This document shows positions 33,806 through 43,500 of a DNA stretch of 64,000 bases, one piece after another (within the stretch, counting starts at the first letter, position 1; each line of letters opens with the position of its first letter). The notes beneath the pieces were generated by a model. It was not told the origin of the DNA. It was given only the letters and a program-made list of their open reading frames with translations, and searched no databases. The DNA is from Actinoplanes lutulentus (GTDB taxonomy: Bacteria; Actinomycetota; Actinomycetes; Mycobacteriales; Micromonosporaceae). The position numbers were made by a program, and so were the translations under genes. The stretch lies in assembly GCF_003259845.1 (NCBI RefSeq), contig NZ_QLMJ01000008.1, positions 248,001 through 312,000 of the forward strand. The letters run 5' to 3'.

Positions 33806-35170
33806 ATGCCGCGACGGATTGTTGTTGCCCATCCCGACTTCGGCCGCAAGCTTAAAGAACTGCGTGAACAGCACGGATTGTCGCTGCGCCGACTCGGCGG
33901 GATGATCCATTGTTCGCACGGCCATCTGTGGGATCTCGAATCGGGGACCAAACGGCCGAGCCTCTCCGTCGCGGTTCTGCTGGATCAAGCGCTTGGCGCC
34001 GCCGGGCAGTTGTCCGCCATGGTCTCCGAAGTGTCAGCCGACACCGATGCCCGGCAAGTCACCTTCGAACCAGCGGTGGTGTCCACGCCGTCCGGGCTAG
34101 AGTTCGCGCCGGACTGGCGGCATGGCATAGATGTCGCTGTTGATCTTTGGCGAGGCGATATGCAGCGGCGGAACCTTCTTCGGCAGGTCGGCTTCAGCGC
34201 GACCGCCTTCCTGCCTGCGGCGATGCGATGGCTGATGTCGTCACTCGACGAGCGCCCGGCCGGCAACGGCGAGCGGCTGATCGGGACTGCCGACATCGAG
34301 ACCGTGCGCCGGATGACCTCCACGTACCGGACGCTGGACAACCAGTTCGGCGGCGGCCACATCCGCGACAGCCTGATCCGGTTCCTCAACGCCGAGGTCA
34401 CCGAGCTGATCAACGGCCGCTACAACGTGGCGACCGGACGCCAGCTGCTGTCCGCGGTCGCGGAGACGACGCAACTGGCCGGCTGGGCCTCATACGACGC
34501 CGGGCTGCACGGGCTGGCCCAGCGATACCTGATCCAGGCTCTACGCCTCGCGGCGGGCGCTGGCGATCGAGCACTGGGCGCGGAGATCTTGGCGGCGATG
34601 AGCCACCAGGCCGCGTTCCTGCGCGCGTCCGGCGAGGCGGTGGATCTCGCCAAGGCCGCCAGCCGCGCGGCGGCCGAGGCGGGTATCGCCGCGATCGAGG
34701 CGGAATCAGCGGTCCTCGAAGCACAGGGTCATGCTGTCGGCGGCAACGAAAAGGCCTGCGCAGCAGCGCTGAACAGGGCCGAAGCGATCTTCGAAAAGGC
34801 CGACCGCACCAGCGAGCCGCAGTGGATCGGCTACTTCGACGAGTCATACCTGGCGGCCAAGTTCGGACACTGCTTCACTGCCCTGGGCAGAGGCGACATC
34901 GCTACCCGGTCGCTCGACATGGACGGTCGCCAGTACGCGCGTGGACGGCAGTTCAACCTCGTCCTGCTCGCCGTGGCACACGCGCAGAACGGTGAGCCGG
35001 AGGAGGCCGCACGTGTCGGTATCGATGCCGTCGAGGCCGCGGAAGACCTGCACTCAGTACGCGCCCGCGACTACCTGACCGACCTCGCCGACCGGCTCTC
35101 CAAGCATGTCGGTCTGCCCGCGGTGCAGGACTTCACCGAGCGGTCCCGGCCGGTCCTGGCGAGCGCTTAA
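33806..35170 (+). CDS. XRE-family transcriptional regulator with TPR-like C-terminal region
   Basis: 454-residue regulator. Residues about 10-65 form a lambda-repressor-type HTH ('FGRKLKELREQHGLSLRRLGGMIHCSHGHLWDLESG'). The rest is all-helical with repeated Ala-rich pairs ('GLAQRYLIQALRLAAGAGDR', 'NEKACAAALNRAEAIFEKAD'), a TPR-like sensor region common in actinomycete regulators that respond to peptides or metabolites. ATG at 33806 is preceded by GGGGGTGG. Genes of this type are commonly placed next to small CxxC proteins like those at 36025-36566. Confidence 0.88.
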   Translation: MPRRIVVAHPDFGRKLKELREQHGLSLRRLGGMIHCSHGHLWDLESGTKRPSLSVAVLLDQALGAAGQLSAMVSEVSADTDARQVTFEPAVVSTPSGLEFAPDWRHGIDVAVDLWRGDMQRRNLLRQVGFSATAFLPAAMRWLMSSLDERPAGNGERLIGTADIETVRRMTSTYRTLDNQFGGGHIRDSLIRFLNAEVTELINGRYNVATGRQLLSAVAETTQLAGWASYDAGLHGLAQRYLIQALRLAAGAGDRALGAEILAAMSHQAAFLRASGEAVDLAKAASRAAAEAGIAAIEAESAVLEAQGHAVGGNEKACAAALNRAEAIFEKADRTSEPQWIGYFDESYLAAKFGHCFTALGRGDIATRSLDMDGRQYARGRQFNLVLLAVAHAQNGEPEEAARVGIDAVEAAEDLHSVRARDYLTDLADRLSKHVGLPAVQDFTERSRPVLASA

Positions 35171-35730
35171 AGTTTGCCGGTCGCCTTGCGCAGCAGCAGG
35201 GCGAGCAGGCCGGAGACGGAGCCGGCACCGACGATGGTGCCATCGTCGATGTGCTGCTGGATCTCGTCGAGCGGAATCCAGCCGAGTCGCTCGGCTTCGT
35301 TGATGTCCGGGGCCGCGCCGGTGAAGTCGGCGCCACGGGCGAGGTAGACGATGTTCTCCTGGTCGATGGTGCCCACCATCGGCTGAAAGCTGATCAGCTT
35401 CTCGATGCTGCGCGGCCGCCAGCCGGTTTCTTCCTCGACCTCGCGTGCGGCACAGGTCATCGAGTCCTCGGCCGGATCGAGGTAGCCGCCGGGCAACTCC
35501 CAGACCCAGCGGTCCACGATGAACCGGTGCCGCCACATCATCAGCACGCGTTCGTCGTCGTCGAGCACGATGACCATCGCGGCGGCCGGGATGCGCAGAA
35601 CGTACTGCTCGAAGCGAACGCCATCGGGTAGCTCCACGTCCGCGATGCTCAGCACCGCCCGCCGGGTGTCGTCGACGACGCGTTCCCCGTGGATGGTCCA
35701 TTCACTGGCCCTCTTCGGCTCAACGCTCAT
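35167..35730 (-). CDS. Nudix hydrolase (ADP-ribose pyrophosphatase-like)
   Basis: 187-residue Nudix protein. The box GxxxxxExxxxxxxREVxEExG is complete in 'GGYLDPAEDSMTCAAREVEE' plus 'ETGW', giving the Mg-binding glutamates. The preceding 'WVWELPGG' and the trailing 'IDQENIVYLARG' resemble ADP-ribose/nucleotide-sugar hydrolases. Converges with the XRE gene, overlapping by 4 bp. Substrate not determinable. Confidence 0.9.
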   Translation of the reverse strand: MSVEPKRASEWTIHGERVVDDTRRAVLSIADVELPDGVRFEQYVLRIPAAAMVIVLDDDERVLMMWRHRFIVDRWVWELPGGYLDPAEDSMTCAAREVEEETGWRPRSIEKLISFQPMVGTIDQENIVYLARGADFTGAAPDINEAERLGWIPLDEIQQHIDDGTIVGAGSVSGLLALLLRKATGKL

Positions 35731-35995
35731 CAGCGCACAGTAGCCGTACGCCCTCCAAGTTGTACTCCGACACCTGGCGCGTCGGCTGACAGCGGCTGAC
35801 GCCTGTCGCCTTCAATTCCGGGTCATCGGGCCGCCACGCTGTGACCGAGACACCTGGTGAAAAGCAGCGAAGCCCTTGCATCGAGATCGGGCACGCGGTC
35901 CCGGCCGCACCACGACAAACCTGCGGACCGACGGGCGGACCACCGTGACAGTACGTCGCAGGCTGGCGTGCCCTCGACATCACGAAAGGCAGGAC

Positions 35996-36037
35996 ATGGC
36001 GACGACCACGAAAGGTGAACCCGAGTGGTGGCGATAG
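35996..36037 (+). CDS. Possible 13-codon leader peptide
   Basis: MATTTKGEPEWWR with a better ribosome site (AAAGGCAGGAC) than the gene it overlaps. Its stop lies just inside the next gene, whose GTG start falls within it, so ribosomes ending here could restart on the membrane protein. Two terminal Trp codons before Arg are notable. Upstream, 35731-35995 shows no gene. Confidence 0.3.
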   Translation: MATTTKGEPEWWR

Positions 36038-36276
36038 CGGCGACGAGCGCGCTCCTGGTGGGGTTTCTCGCCGGCCTGATCAGTTTCAAGGTCAAGAGCC
36101 GGTGGTGCCCGCGCTGCGGCGCAACGACCACCGTCGACCTGCCCGCAGCGACTACCCTACCGCACCCGCCGAACACACCGAGCTGGGCGACGCTGCCGAC
36201 GCAGTCCTACAACCAGGTCGGGCGGGCAGGAGCACTCACCCCGGCTCAGCGCCGACGCGCGAACGGTGGCCATTGA
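36025..36276 (+). CDS. Small membrane protein with cytosolic CPRC motif
   Basis: 83 residues. One N-terminal membrane helix ('IAATSALLVGFLAGLISF') is followed by 'KVKSRWCPRCGATTTVD', a zinc-ribbon-like CPxCG knuckle, and a polar tail. One knuckle binds metal only as a dimer or with a partner. GTG start, possibly coupled to a 13-codon leader. Its stop overlaps the next start (TGATG). Similar small proteins occur near XRE regulators in Micromonosporaceae; role unknown. Confidence 0.7.
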   Translation: MVAIAATSALLVGFLAGLISFKVKSRWCPRCGATTTVDLPAATTLPHPPNTPSWATLPTQSYNQVGRAGALTPAQRRRANGGH

Positions 36277-36566
36277 TGCTGGTCCCGAGGACGCCACACC
36301 AGCCCGACCGGCCGGCGTGGGACTGCCTGGCCTGCGGTGAGCCCTGGCCGTGCGCACCTGGCAAGGTCGAGCTGGCCGAACAGGGCGTGGTACATCGGCG
36401 TTCGCTGCGGCTCTATCTGGAGTCGTGCGTGATCGACATGATCGACGACCGCGCCGACGGGCATCACACCAGCGGCCGCGACGACGCGATCTACGACCGC
36501 ATCCTCGGCTGGCTCGACGCATCCCAATCTGATCCGGCCGACCGTGCGACAAGACGGGCGGGCTGA
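36276..36566 (+). CDS. Small soluble protein with CLACGEPWPC motif
   Basis: 96 residues. 'DRPAWDCLACGEPWPCAPGK' contains a CxxCx5C cysteine cluster. The C-terminal half ('LRLYLESCVIDMIDDRADGHHTSGRDDAIYDRILGWLDA') is helical. I recall actinomycete proteins with WxCxxCxxxWPC often mislabelled flavin reductase. Translationally coupled to the CPRC membrane protein, so the two may work together, perhaps sharing a metal. Confidence 0.7.
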   Translation: MLVPRTPHQPDRPAWDCLACGEPWPCAPGKVELAEQGVVHRRSLRLYLESCVIDMIDDRADGHHTSGRDDAIYDRILGWLDASQSDPADRATRRAG

Positions 36567-36568
36567 CG

Positions 36569-36646
36569 ATGCTCACGAGGCACTATCCGCCCGCAGTGCT
36601 CGTCCACCTACCCGAGTGCGTGGAGGGATCCGAGATTCCGGCGTGA
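36569..36646 (+). CDS. Possible 25-residue peptide following the small-protein operon
   Basis: A short frame beginning two bases after the preceding stop ('MLTRHYPPAVLVHLPECVEG'). It could be a third coupled product or chance. There is no ribosome site of its own. Bases 36647-36711 beyond it show nothing. Confidence 0.25.
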   Translation: MLTRHYPPAVLVHLPECVEGSEIPA

Positions 36647-36711
36647 CGGCATCGTCCCGATGGTCACCGTGGAACGACTCGAATCCAGGTCGGTCATTGA
36701 CAGCGGCCCTC

Positions 36712-37494
36712 CTATGACCTCGCACCCGCGGCGACGTCGCGGAGCAGGCTCGCGGCGAGCAGCACCTCGGGCGGGACGACCTTGCGCCGCTCGAAGTCCT
36801 TGGGGCGCAGCAGCAGCTGCGCCTGCCCGGCGCCGATCTCACGTTCGAGCATGTCCTGGAGGAAGGACTTGGCCCGAACCGCCTCTTCCGCCTGGTTGTG
36901 CTCCAGCCTGGCGAGGGCGTGAAGCACGGCCGTCTCCGCATCCGGCAGGTAGACGTAGTCGTCGCCGGCCGGGAGTTTCTGGGCGCTCAGGTCGACTCCC
37001 CGGCGGAACCAGACCTTGATCAGCTCGGCGCCGGTGAAGTCGTTGCCACGGATCTCGTTGTGCTCGCGGAAGACCAATTCCCGGTATCCGGAGGGCTCGG
37101 GGCGGCCTTGCCGCGCCAGGACCGACAGCACGATGTCGAATCGGTCCTGCGGAGTGCTCGGTGCGCCCTGCAGCTCGAGGCCGGTGATCCGGCCGGTGAA
37201 CGAGCAGTCGATGAACTCCAGATAGTCGGCGTTGATCTGGCTGAACCGGACGTTGCGGAAGGTGCAGCCGGTGAAGCGGGCGAAGCCGCCGAGCGCGGCG
37301 AACGACGCCCGGTCGAAGGAGCAGCCGAGGTAGTACGACTGCTCCGTGCCCGCACCGAGCGCCGCGTGCCCCAGCTTGGTGCGGTCGAACCGGCAGTTCT
37401 CGAAGGTGGAGCCCTCCGCGCTGAACTGATCCAGCGCCAGGCCCGAATAGTCGGCTCCCACCACGTGTTCGTGATCGACGACGATCCGTTCCAT
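36712..37494 (-). CDS. Pentapeptide-repeat protein; candidate immunity protein for the RHS toxin
   Basis: 260 residues from the ATG at 37494. Residues about 10-105 show degenerate A(D/N)LXX-type five-residue repeats with aromatic/Cys stacking positions ('FENCRFDRTKLGHAALG', 'YYLGCSFDRASFAALGG', 'FTGCTFRNVRFSQINADYLE'), predicting a right-handed quadrilateral beta-helix as in MfpA/Qnr. 'EIRGNDFTGAELIKVWFRRG' adds another coil. The C-terminal third is helical. It begins 58 bp after the RHS toxin gene on the same strand, the position where immunity genes of polymorphic toxins lie. Both the DNA-mimic fold and the position suggest protection against a nuclease domain, but this is inference. Confidence 0.85.
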   Translation of the reverse strand: MERIVVDHEHVVGADYSGLALDQFSAEGSTFENCRFDRTKLGHAALGAGTEQSYYLGCSFDRASFAALGGFARFTGCTFRNVRFSQINADYLEFIDCSFTGRITGLELQGAPSTPQDRFDIVLSVLARQGRPEPSGYRELVFREHNEIRGNDFTGAELIKVWFRRGVDLSAQKLPAGDDYVYLPDAETAVLHALARLEHNQAEEAVRAKSFLQDMLEREIGAGQAQLLLRPKDFERRKVVPPEVLLAASLLRDVAAGARS

Positions 37495-37552
37495 GCTCCA
37501 CCCCTCGTCCCTGCCGGTGACCGTCACTGTACTGAGCGCGGACGCCCGGCTG

Positions 37553-40500
37553 TCATGGTTCGAAGTCGTACTTCGTGTTCACGTTCCAGCCGTAGAGCGA
37601 GTATTTACACGATTTGTAGTTCGGGTCGTAGCCCGGTTTGTCCTTCCAGTCGTCTTCGCCCTTGTTCTGGTGTTTCTTCAACTCGCCGCGGGTGGTCAGC
37701 TCGACCCAGGTCTTGGTCCAGGTGTCATAGAAGTCGACACCCTTGGAGGCGTTGTAGAGGAATCGGCCCGGCTGGGCAGCGTCCAATGCGTCAAACGTGC
37801 GCTTATGGACGATATGACCGCGGGCGTACCAGATTAGATAGAATTTGCCCTCTTCTTTGATCCTATTCCACTGCCCGGGCGTGATGTCGCGATCGATGCT
37901 CTTCGTGCCGGCGTCGGCGATCTGCTGGGCGACCTCCTCGATCAGCTGGCGAGGATCACCGTCGTCGCACTTCGGGTCGCCGGTGCCGGTGGTCTCGCTG
38001 ACCGCCTCCGCCGCCGCCGCCGCGACGACGGCCTGGTTGGCCGCCTGGTTCTCGTCGGCCTCCGCGACGACAAGCGACGGGATCCGCACCCCGGCCGCCA
38101 CGTTCGAGAGGGTGTTCTTGGCGAGTTGCCCGGCCGGGAGCAGAGCGATCGGCGCGGCCGCCGCCGCGACATGGCTCAGCGTCTCCCCCATGCTCGGCAG
38201 CACCGCCGCCGGCAGGGTGATCGCCGGGGTGGTGGCGGGCACCGTGGCCGCGGGGGTACCCGCCGGCGACTGCACCACGACGGGGGCCTCGATACCCAGC
38301 GCAGGCGCGGCAATCCCCGCCACCCGCACGTCGGTCGCATAGGCGTCGTACACCGCCCAGATCGCGTTGATCGCGGACACGCCGGCCTGGTGCAGGCCGT
38401 CGAGCATCGCGGTGACACCGGCGTCGCCGAGGGCGTACAGATCGGTGATCGACTTGTACGCCGCACCCGACTCGACCCAGTAGTCGACCGCCACGTAGGC
38501 GACGACGGCCGTTACCAAGTACCCGACGGCCATGCCGATCGGGATCACGCAGAACCCGCAGTGGCCGCTCGGGTCGTTATTCGTGATCGGGTTGGCGTTG
38601 CCGTACGCGTACCTGTTGGTCTGCGCCGTCGGATCCGGGTCCAGGGTCAGCGTGTCCCGGGTGGTGAAGCCCGCCTGCGACGGGCTGTACCAGCGGGCCA
38701 TGGCGTTGACATCACCGGTGACCGGGTCGGTCCAGCCACCCTGGAATCCGGTGGACAGGGTGCCGCTGCTCGCGGCGACCTCGCCGTACGGCTGGTAGCT
38801 GCGGCTGGCCAGGACCTCGCCGGTACTCCCGCTGATCGCGGCCACGCCGTCGCCATGGATCGCCTCGTCGACTAGCTGTCTGGCCGGGTCCGAGCCCTGC
38901 TGCTCGGAGAACGCCTTCCCGGCCGGATCCCGGAAGATCGCCGCCTCACCCGATCCGGTCGGGACCTGCACCGGGTTGTTGGACAGATCGCTGTAGCTGA
39001 GCGCGATGCCGTTGCGCTCCGCCAACCGGCCGAACGAGTCGTACTTGTACGAGACGGTGTGTCCCGGCGTGGCCACCTCGACCGGTTTGTCGAACCCGTC
39101 GTACCGATACGTGGTGGTGGCACCGCCGAGGCTGGAGCTCAGCAGGTTCCCGCCGGCCGACCAGGTGTTGACCAGGTCGGCCTCACCACCACCGGAGGCG
39201 CCGGTGAGCTGGTTGCGCTGGTTGTAGGCGTAAGTGCGGGTGCCCTCCTGAATCCGGTTGGAGGCCTTGTCGTACGCGTACATCACGGTGGTGTTGTCCG
39301 GTCCGGCCCAGCTCGCCAGCCGGCCGAACAAGTCGTACGTGTAGCTGTTCTCGCCGGCACCCGCGCCGCCCGTGGTCTTACGGGACGTCACCAGATCGTC
39401 GAGGTCGTAGGCGTACGCGGTGCTGAGAGTGGCGGCGTCGCTGGGGTTCTTCACGGTGTCCGTGGCGAGCCGGCCCAGCGTGTCGTAGGTGAATTCCCGC
39501 AGCACCGCCCCGCCGCCGTAATCGATCACCCCCAGGTTGCCGACCGAGTTGTAGGTGTACCCCGCCACCCGCGAGGTCAGCCCGTCGGTGACCGTGGACA
39601 GCCGGCCCGCCGCGTCGTACCCGAAATAGCCGGTGCCGGCGGCGTCGGAACGACTGGACAGGTTGCCGTCGCCGTCGTACGTGAAGGTGGACGTGCCGCC
39701 CCCGTCGACCGAGCTCACCAGCAGACCCCGGTCGTTGTAGGCGTACGACCGCTGCGTACCCGGTCCGCCGACGGCGACGGTACGGCCCGCCTCGTCGTAC
39801 TCGAAGGTCCGCGAGGCGGCCTGCGCCGTGCCGCCGGACGCCGTCTCCTCGACCATCCGGCCGAGATCGTCGTACTGCCGGGTACGGCTGACGCCGTCCG
39901 GAGTCAGCTCAGCGACCAGCTGGCCACCGGCGTCGTAGACCGACCGCCAGGTCCGGGCCGAGGCAGCCTCGGTGCCCGGCTCGCGGACCGCAACCGTCGC
40001 TCCCCAGTCGTTGTGCAGGTAGTCGGTCGCGTTGCCTCGGCCGTCGACGACGCGCGTCCGCCGGCCCAGAGCGTCATATCCGAGAGTGACGACGATGTCG
40101 TTGCCCGAGACACCCTGCTGGGTAACGATGGCCGGATCCGGTCCGGGACCGTACTGGTACTGGGTGACCCGGCCACCCGGGCTGGTTACCCGGAACGGCC
40201 GGCCCAGCGCGTCGTACTCCAGCCGGTTCGTGCGCTGCGCCGCCGACAGGACCCCGCTGCTGACCCTGTGGTCCGTCTCGGCCAGCAGGCGGCCGGCCGC
40301 GTCGTACCGATAACCGACCGCCCTCTGTTCGCCGACGATGACGGCGCTGATCCGGCCCTGTGCGTCGTATCGCTGTTCGGTCCGCAGGTTGGTTCCCTGG
40401 ATCGTCAGGGTCCGCTCGCCTGCCTTGTTGTACTCGTACCGCGTGGTCCGGTCGTCCGGTGAGGTGACGCTGGTCAGCAGGCCGGCGTCCGAGCGGCCGA

Positions 40501-43500
40501 GCTCGGTGGTGAAGTACGCGGTCCCGCCGCTGGTCCGTTCCGCCTCGGTGCTGGTGATCTGGTGACCGAGGTCGTTGTAGGTAGCCAGGGTCCGGCTACC
40601 GCCCGGTTCCGCGGTCTCCAGCAGTTCACCGGCACGGTCGTATCCGTACCGGGTCACCGGAGCCGGCTGCGGCCCGTCGTCGTCCGGGTCCTGGCCGGTG
40701 ATCGCGATGACCCGCCCGTACTTGTCGTACGTGCGCGTCGTGCTCCGGTTCAGCCCGTCGGTCACCACCTGCGGCTTGCCGGCAGCGGTGTAGGTGGTCG
40801 TCACGGTCGGGGCGATGGTGGTCCCGGCAGCCGGGGCGTACGACGGCAGGGTCGTCGACGTGACCCGGCCCAACCCGTCGTACCCGGAGCTGACCGTCGC
40901 ACCGTGTGCGTCGCGCACCTGGGTCACGTCGCCGAACGTGTTGCGCCCGTATGTGGTGACCGGGGTGACCCCGGCGGTGCTCACCCCGTCACGCCAGACC
41001 GTGCGAGCTGCCTCGGTGCTCGTCCGCAGGTGCCCGAGGGCGTCGTAGGTGTGATCGGTCGCCACACCGGCCGCGTCGACCGACCGGCTGACCAGCCCTC
41101 GCACGTCACGGACCTGCTCGGTCACCGACGGCGTGGACGACGAGCCGGTGGTGTCCACCGAGGTCTTGGTCAGCTCACCGGCCGCGTTGTACTGGTAGGT
41201 CGTCTTCGCGGCCTGCTGCCCGGACCTGTCGTACTCCACGGCGACCCGGGACACCAGGCCACCCCAGCCGTTGGCCGGCTGGCTGTCGCCGACCCGCACG
41301 TACACGGTCTTGCCCTTGGCGAGCTGCGAGGTGAGGTCGAGGTTCCACTGGGCCCGGTTGGAGCCGTTGCGGATATCGCCGGTCTCCTTGATGACGTCCG
41401 TCCAGGTCTGGTTGTCCGAGCTGAACTGGACCAGGTACTGGTTGCGGACCTCCAGGAAGAGCCGCCCGGAGACGGTGTCGGACGGGAACACGAAGCGGTA
41501 GACCATGGCGTTCGTACCGTCCGCGTACCGGCTCCCGCCCTGGTCGATCAGCGAGCCGCCCGCCGCGTACAGATAGGGGGTCTCGACCGGCCGGCCGGTG
41601 ATGAAGGTGAACCCGTTGGAGCTCCGCTCCGAGGCGATCGAGCCGTCCGCGGCGAAGGTCCGCACCGTGGTACGCGCCAGCCCGCCCGCGTCGAGAGTCT
41701 CCCGGTTGCGCATCCCGGCGTCGTCGTAGTCGTAGTCCTCCACCACGCCGCCGGCGCGGGTCACCCGGATCACGTTGCCGCCCGGGTCGTACTCGTAACG
41801 TTCCAGCTCGGTGCTGGACGCCACCGCACCCGTCGCGTCGCGACGAACCCGGCTGGCCGTCTCCTGCTGACCGTCGTTGTGGTACGTGTACGCGGTCTCC
41901 CGGCCCATCGAGTCGACCACGGAGGCGAGCTGCCCGGCCGGGTCGTAGGAACGGGCCTCCAGCACCAGACGGGTGCTGACCGGGTCCATCGGGTCGACGT
42001 TCGCACCCGTGGCGACAGTCTCGACGAGCCGGCGCGCGTCGTCGTACCGGTACTCCAGGATCAGGCCGCCGGCCTGGGTGAGCTTGGCGATGTCACCGGC
42101 GGTGTTCCACTCCGTCCGCTCGACCGCGAGGTCCGGCGTGGTCGTCGTCTCGACCCGGCCGGCCGGGTCGTAGGTGTAGCTCCACACCCGCGACGGATCG
42201 CCACCCGTGGTGTCCTTGAGCCGCTTCACCTTCAGCAGCCCGGAAGGCTGGTACTCGTACTCGGTCTGCTGGGTGTTCGTCTTACCGGTCACCGGGTTCG
42301 CAACGCCTGGAGCGGTCTCGGTGACCACCCGCGACATCGCGTCGTAGGCCGTACTCCAGGTGCCGTAGGTGACGGTCGCCCCGCTGACCACCGCGCTCTC
42401 GGCACGGCTGATCCGGCGCCCGAGCAGGTCGTACCCGTAGTTCTCGATCAGCCCGAGCGGATCGGTGACCCGGGCCAGGTCGCCCTTGGCGGTGTACGCG
42501 TGGGTGGTGACGCCACCCAGCTTGCTGGTGATCTGCAGCGGGAGACCGGCCGGCATCACACCACCGCCGACCGCGGTCTCCGTCCCTGCCGTGTAGGAGA
42601 CCACCTCGGTGGGCCGCGACGACGGCCCGGCCGGCAGTGGATAGGTGATCTTCGTGGTACGCCCGGCGGTGTCCAGCTCGTAGATGATCCGGTTGCGCTC
42701 GTCGCCGTCCCAGCCGTTACGGGTGCCGGTCTTCCAGGTGATCCGGTCGTTTCGTGGGTCAAGCGGGTCGGCCGTGTTCAGGTAGTAGCCGTAGTTCTTC
42801 CACCGCCACAGGCCGGACTGGAAGACCGCCTCGGCGGTGAGGTTGCCGCGAGCATCCCGGTAGAGGAACTTGGCGCGCCCGTTGGCATCGGTGTACTTGA
42901 TGATGAAGCCGTTGGCGTCGTAGTCCCACTTCTCGACGCCCTCGTCACTCATCCGCTCGGTGAGCCGCTCACCGCGTAACAGGTCGTAGGTGTAGGTGAC
43001 GGTGTCGCGGCCGGTCGAGGCGAGTGCGACCTTGCGTACCCCGTCGCCGAGAGTCGGCTGGGTGACCGTCCAGGTCGCGCCCTCCCGGTCACGAACCGTC
43101 GCGAGCCGTCCCGAGTTCGTGTTGTAGGCCAGCTGCGTGGAGACGTAGGCGTTCGGCTCGGTGACGCTGCCCAGCCGCACCGAAGCGGTTCGCGCCGCGT
43201 AGTGGGCGGAGACCTGCAGGGCGCCCAGCGAGTGCCGGTAGACCGCCACATCGTCGATCTGGCCGGTGAAGGGCAGGTAGCCCGTCGATCCCCCGGCCCA
43301 GCCGGAGGTGTATCCGTTGCCGATCGAGGCCTTCGCCATGTCGGAGCGGTACACCTGGTAGCCGCTGATCCCGCCGACGCGCACGCCGTCGAGATAGACG
43401 TCCTGCTTGTCGAGATTCACCGAAATCACCGCGTGGTGCCAGGCACCGTTGTCCACACGGGCAGCCGACACCACCTGGGTTCCCCCGGTGGCCCAGACCC

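Noticed and set aside
40562..42979. Forward-strand 805-codon frame inside the RHS gene
   Set aside because: Repetitive Val/Arg/Gly-rich sequence produced by reading the YD repeats backwards; no domain or ribosome site.
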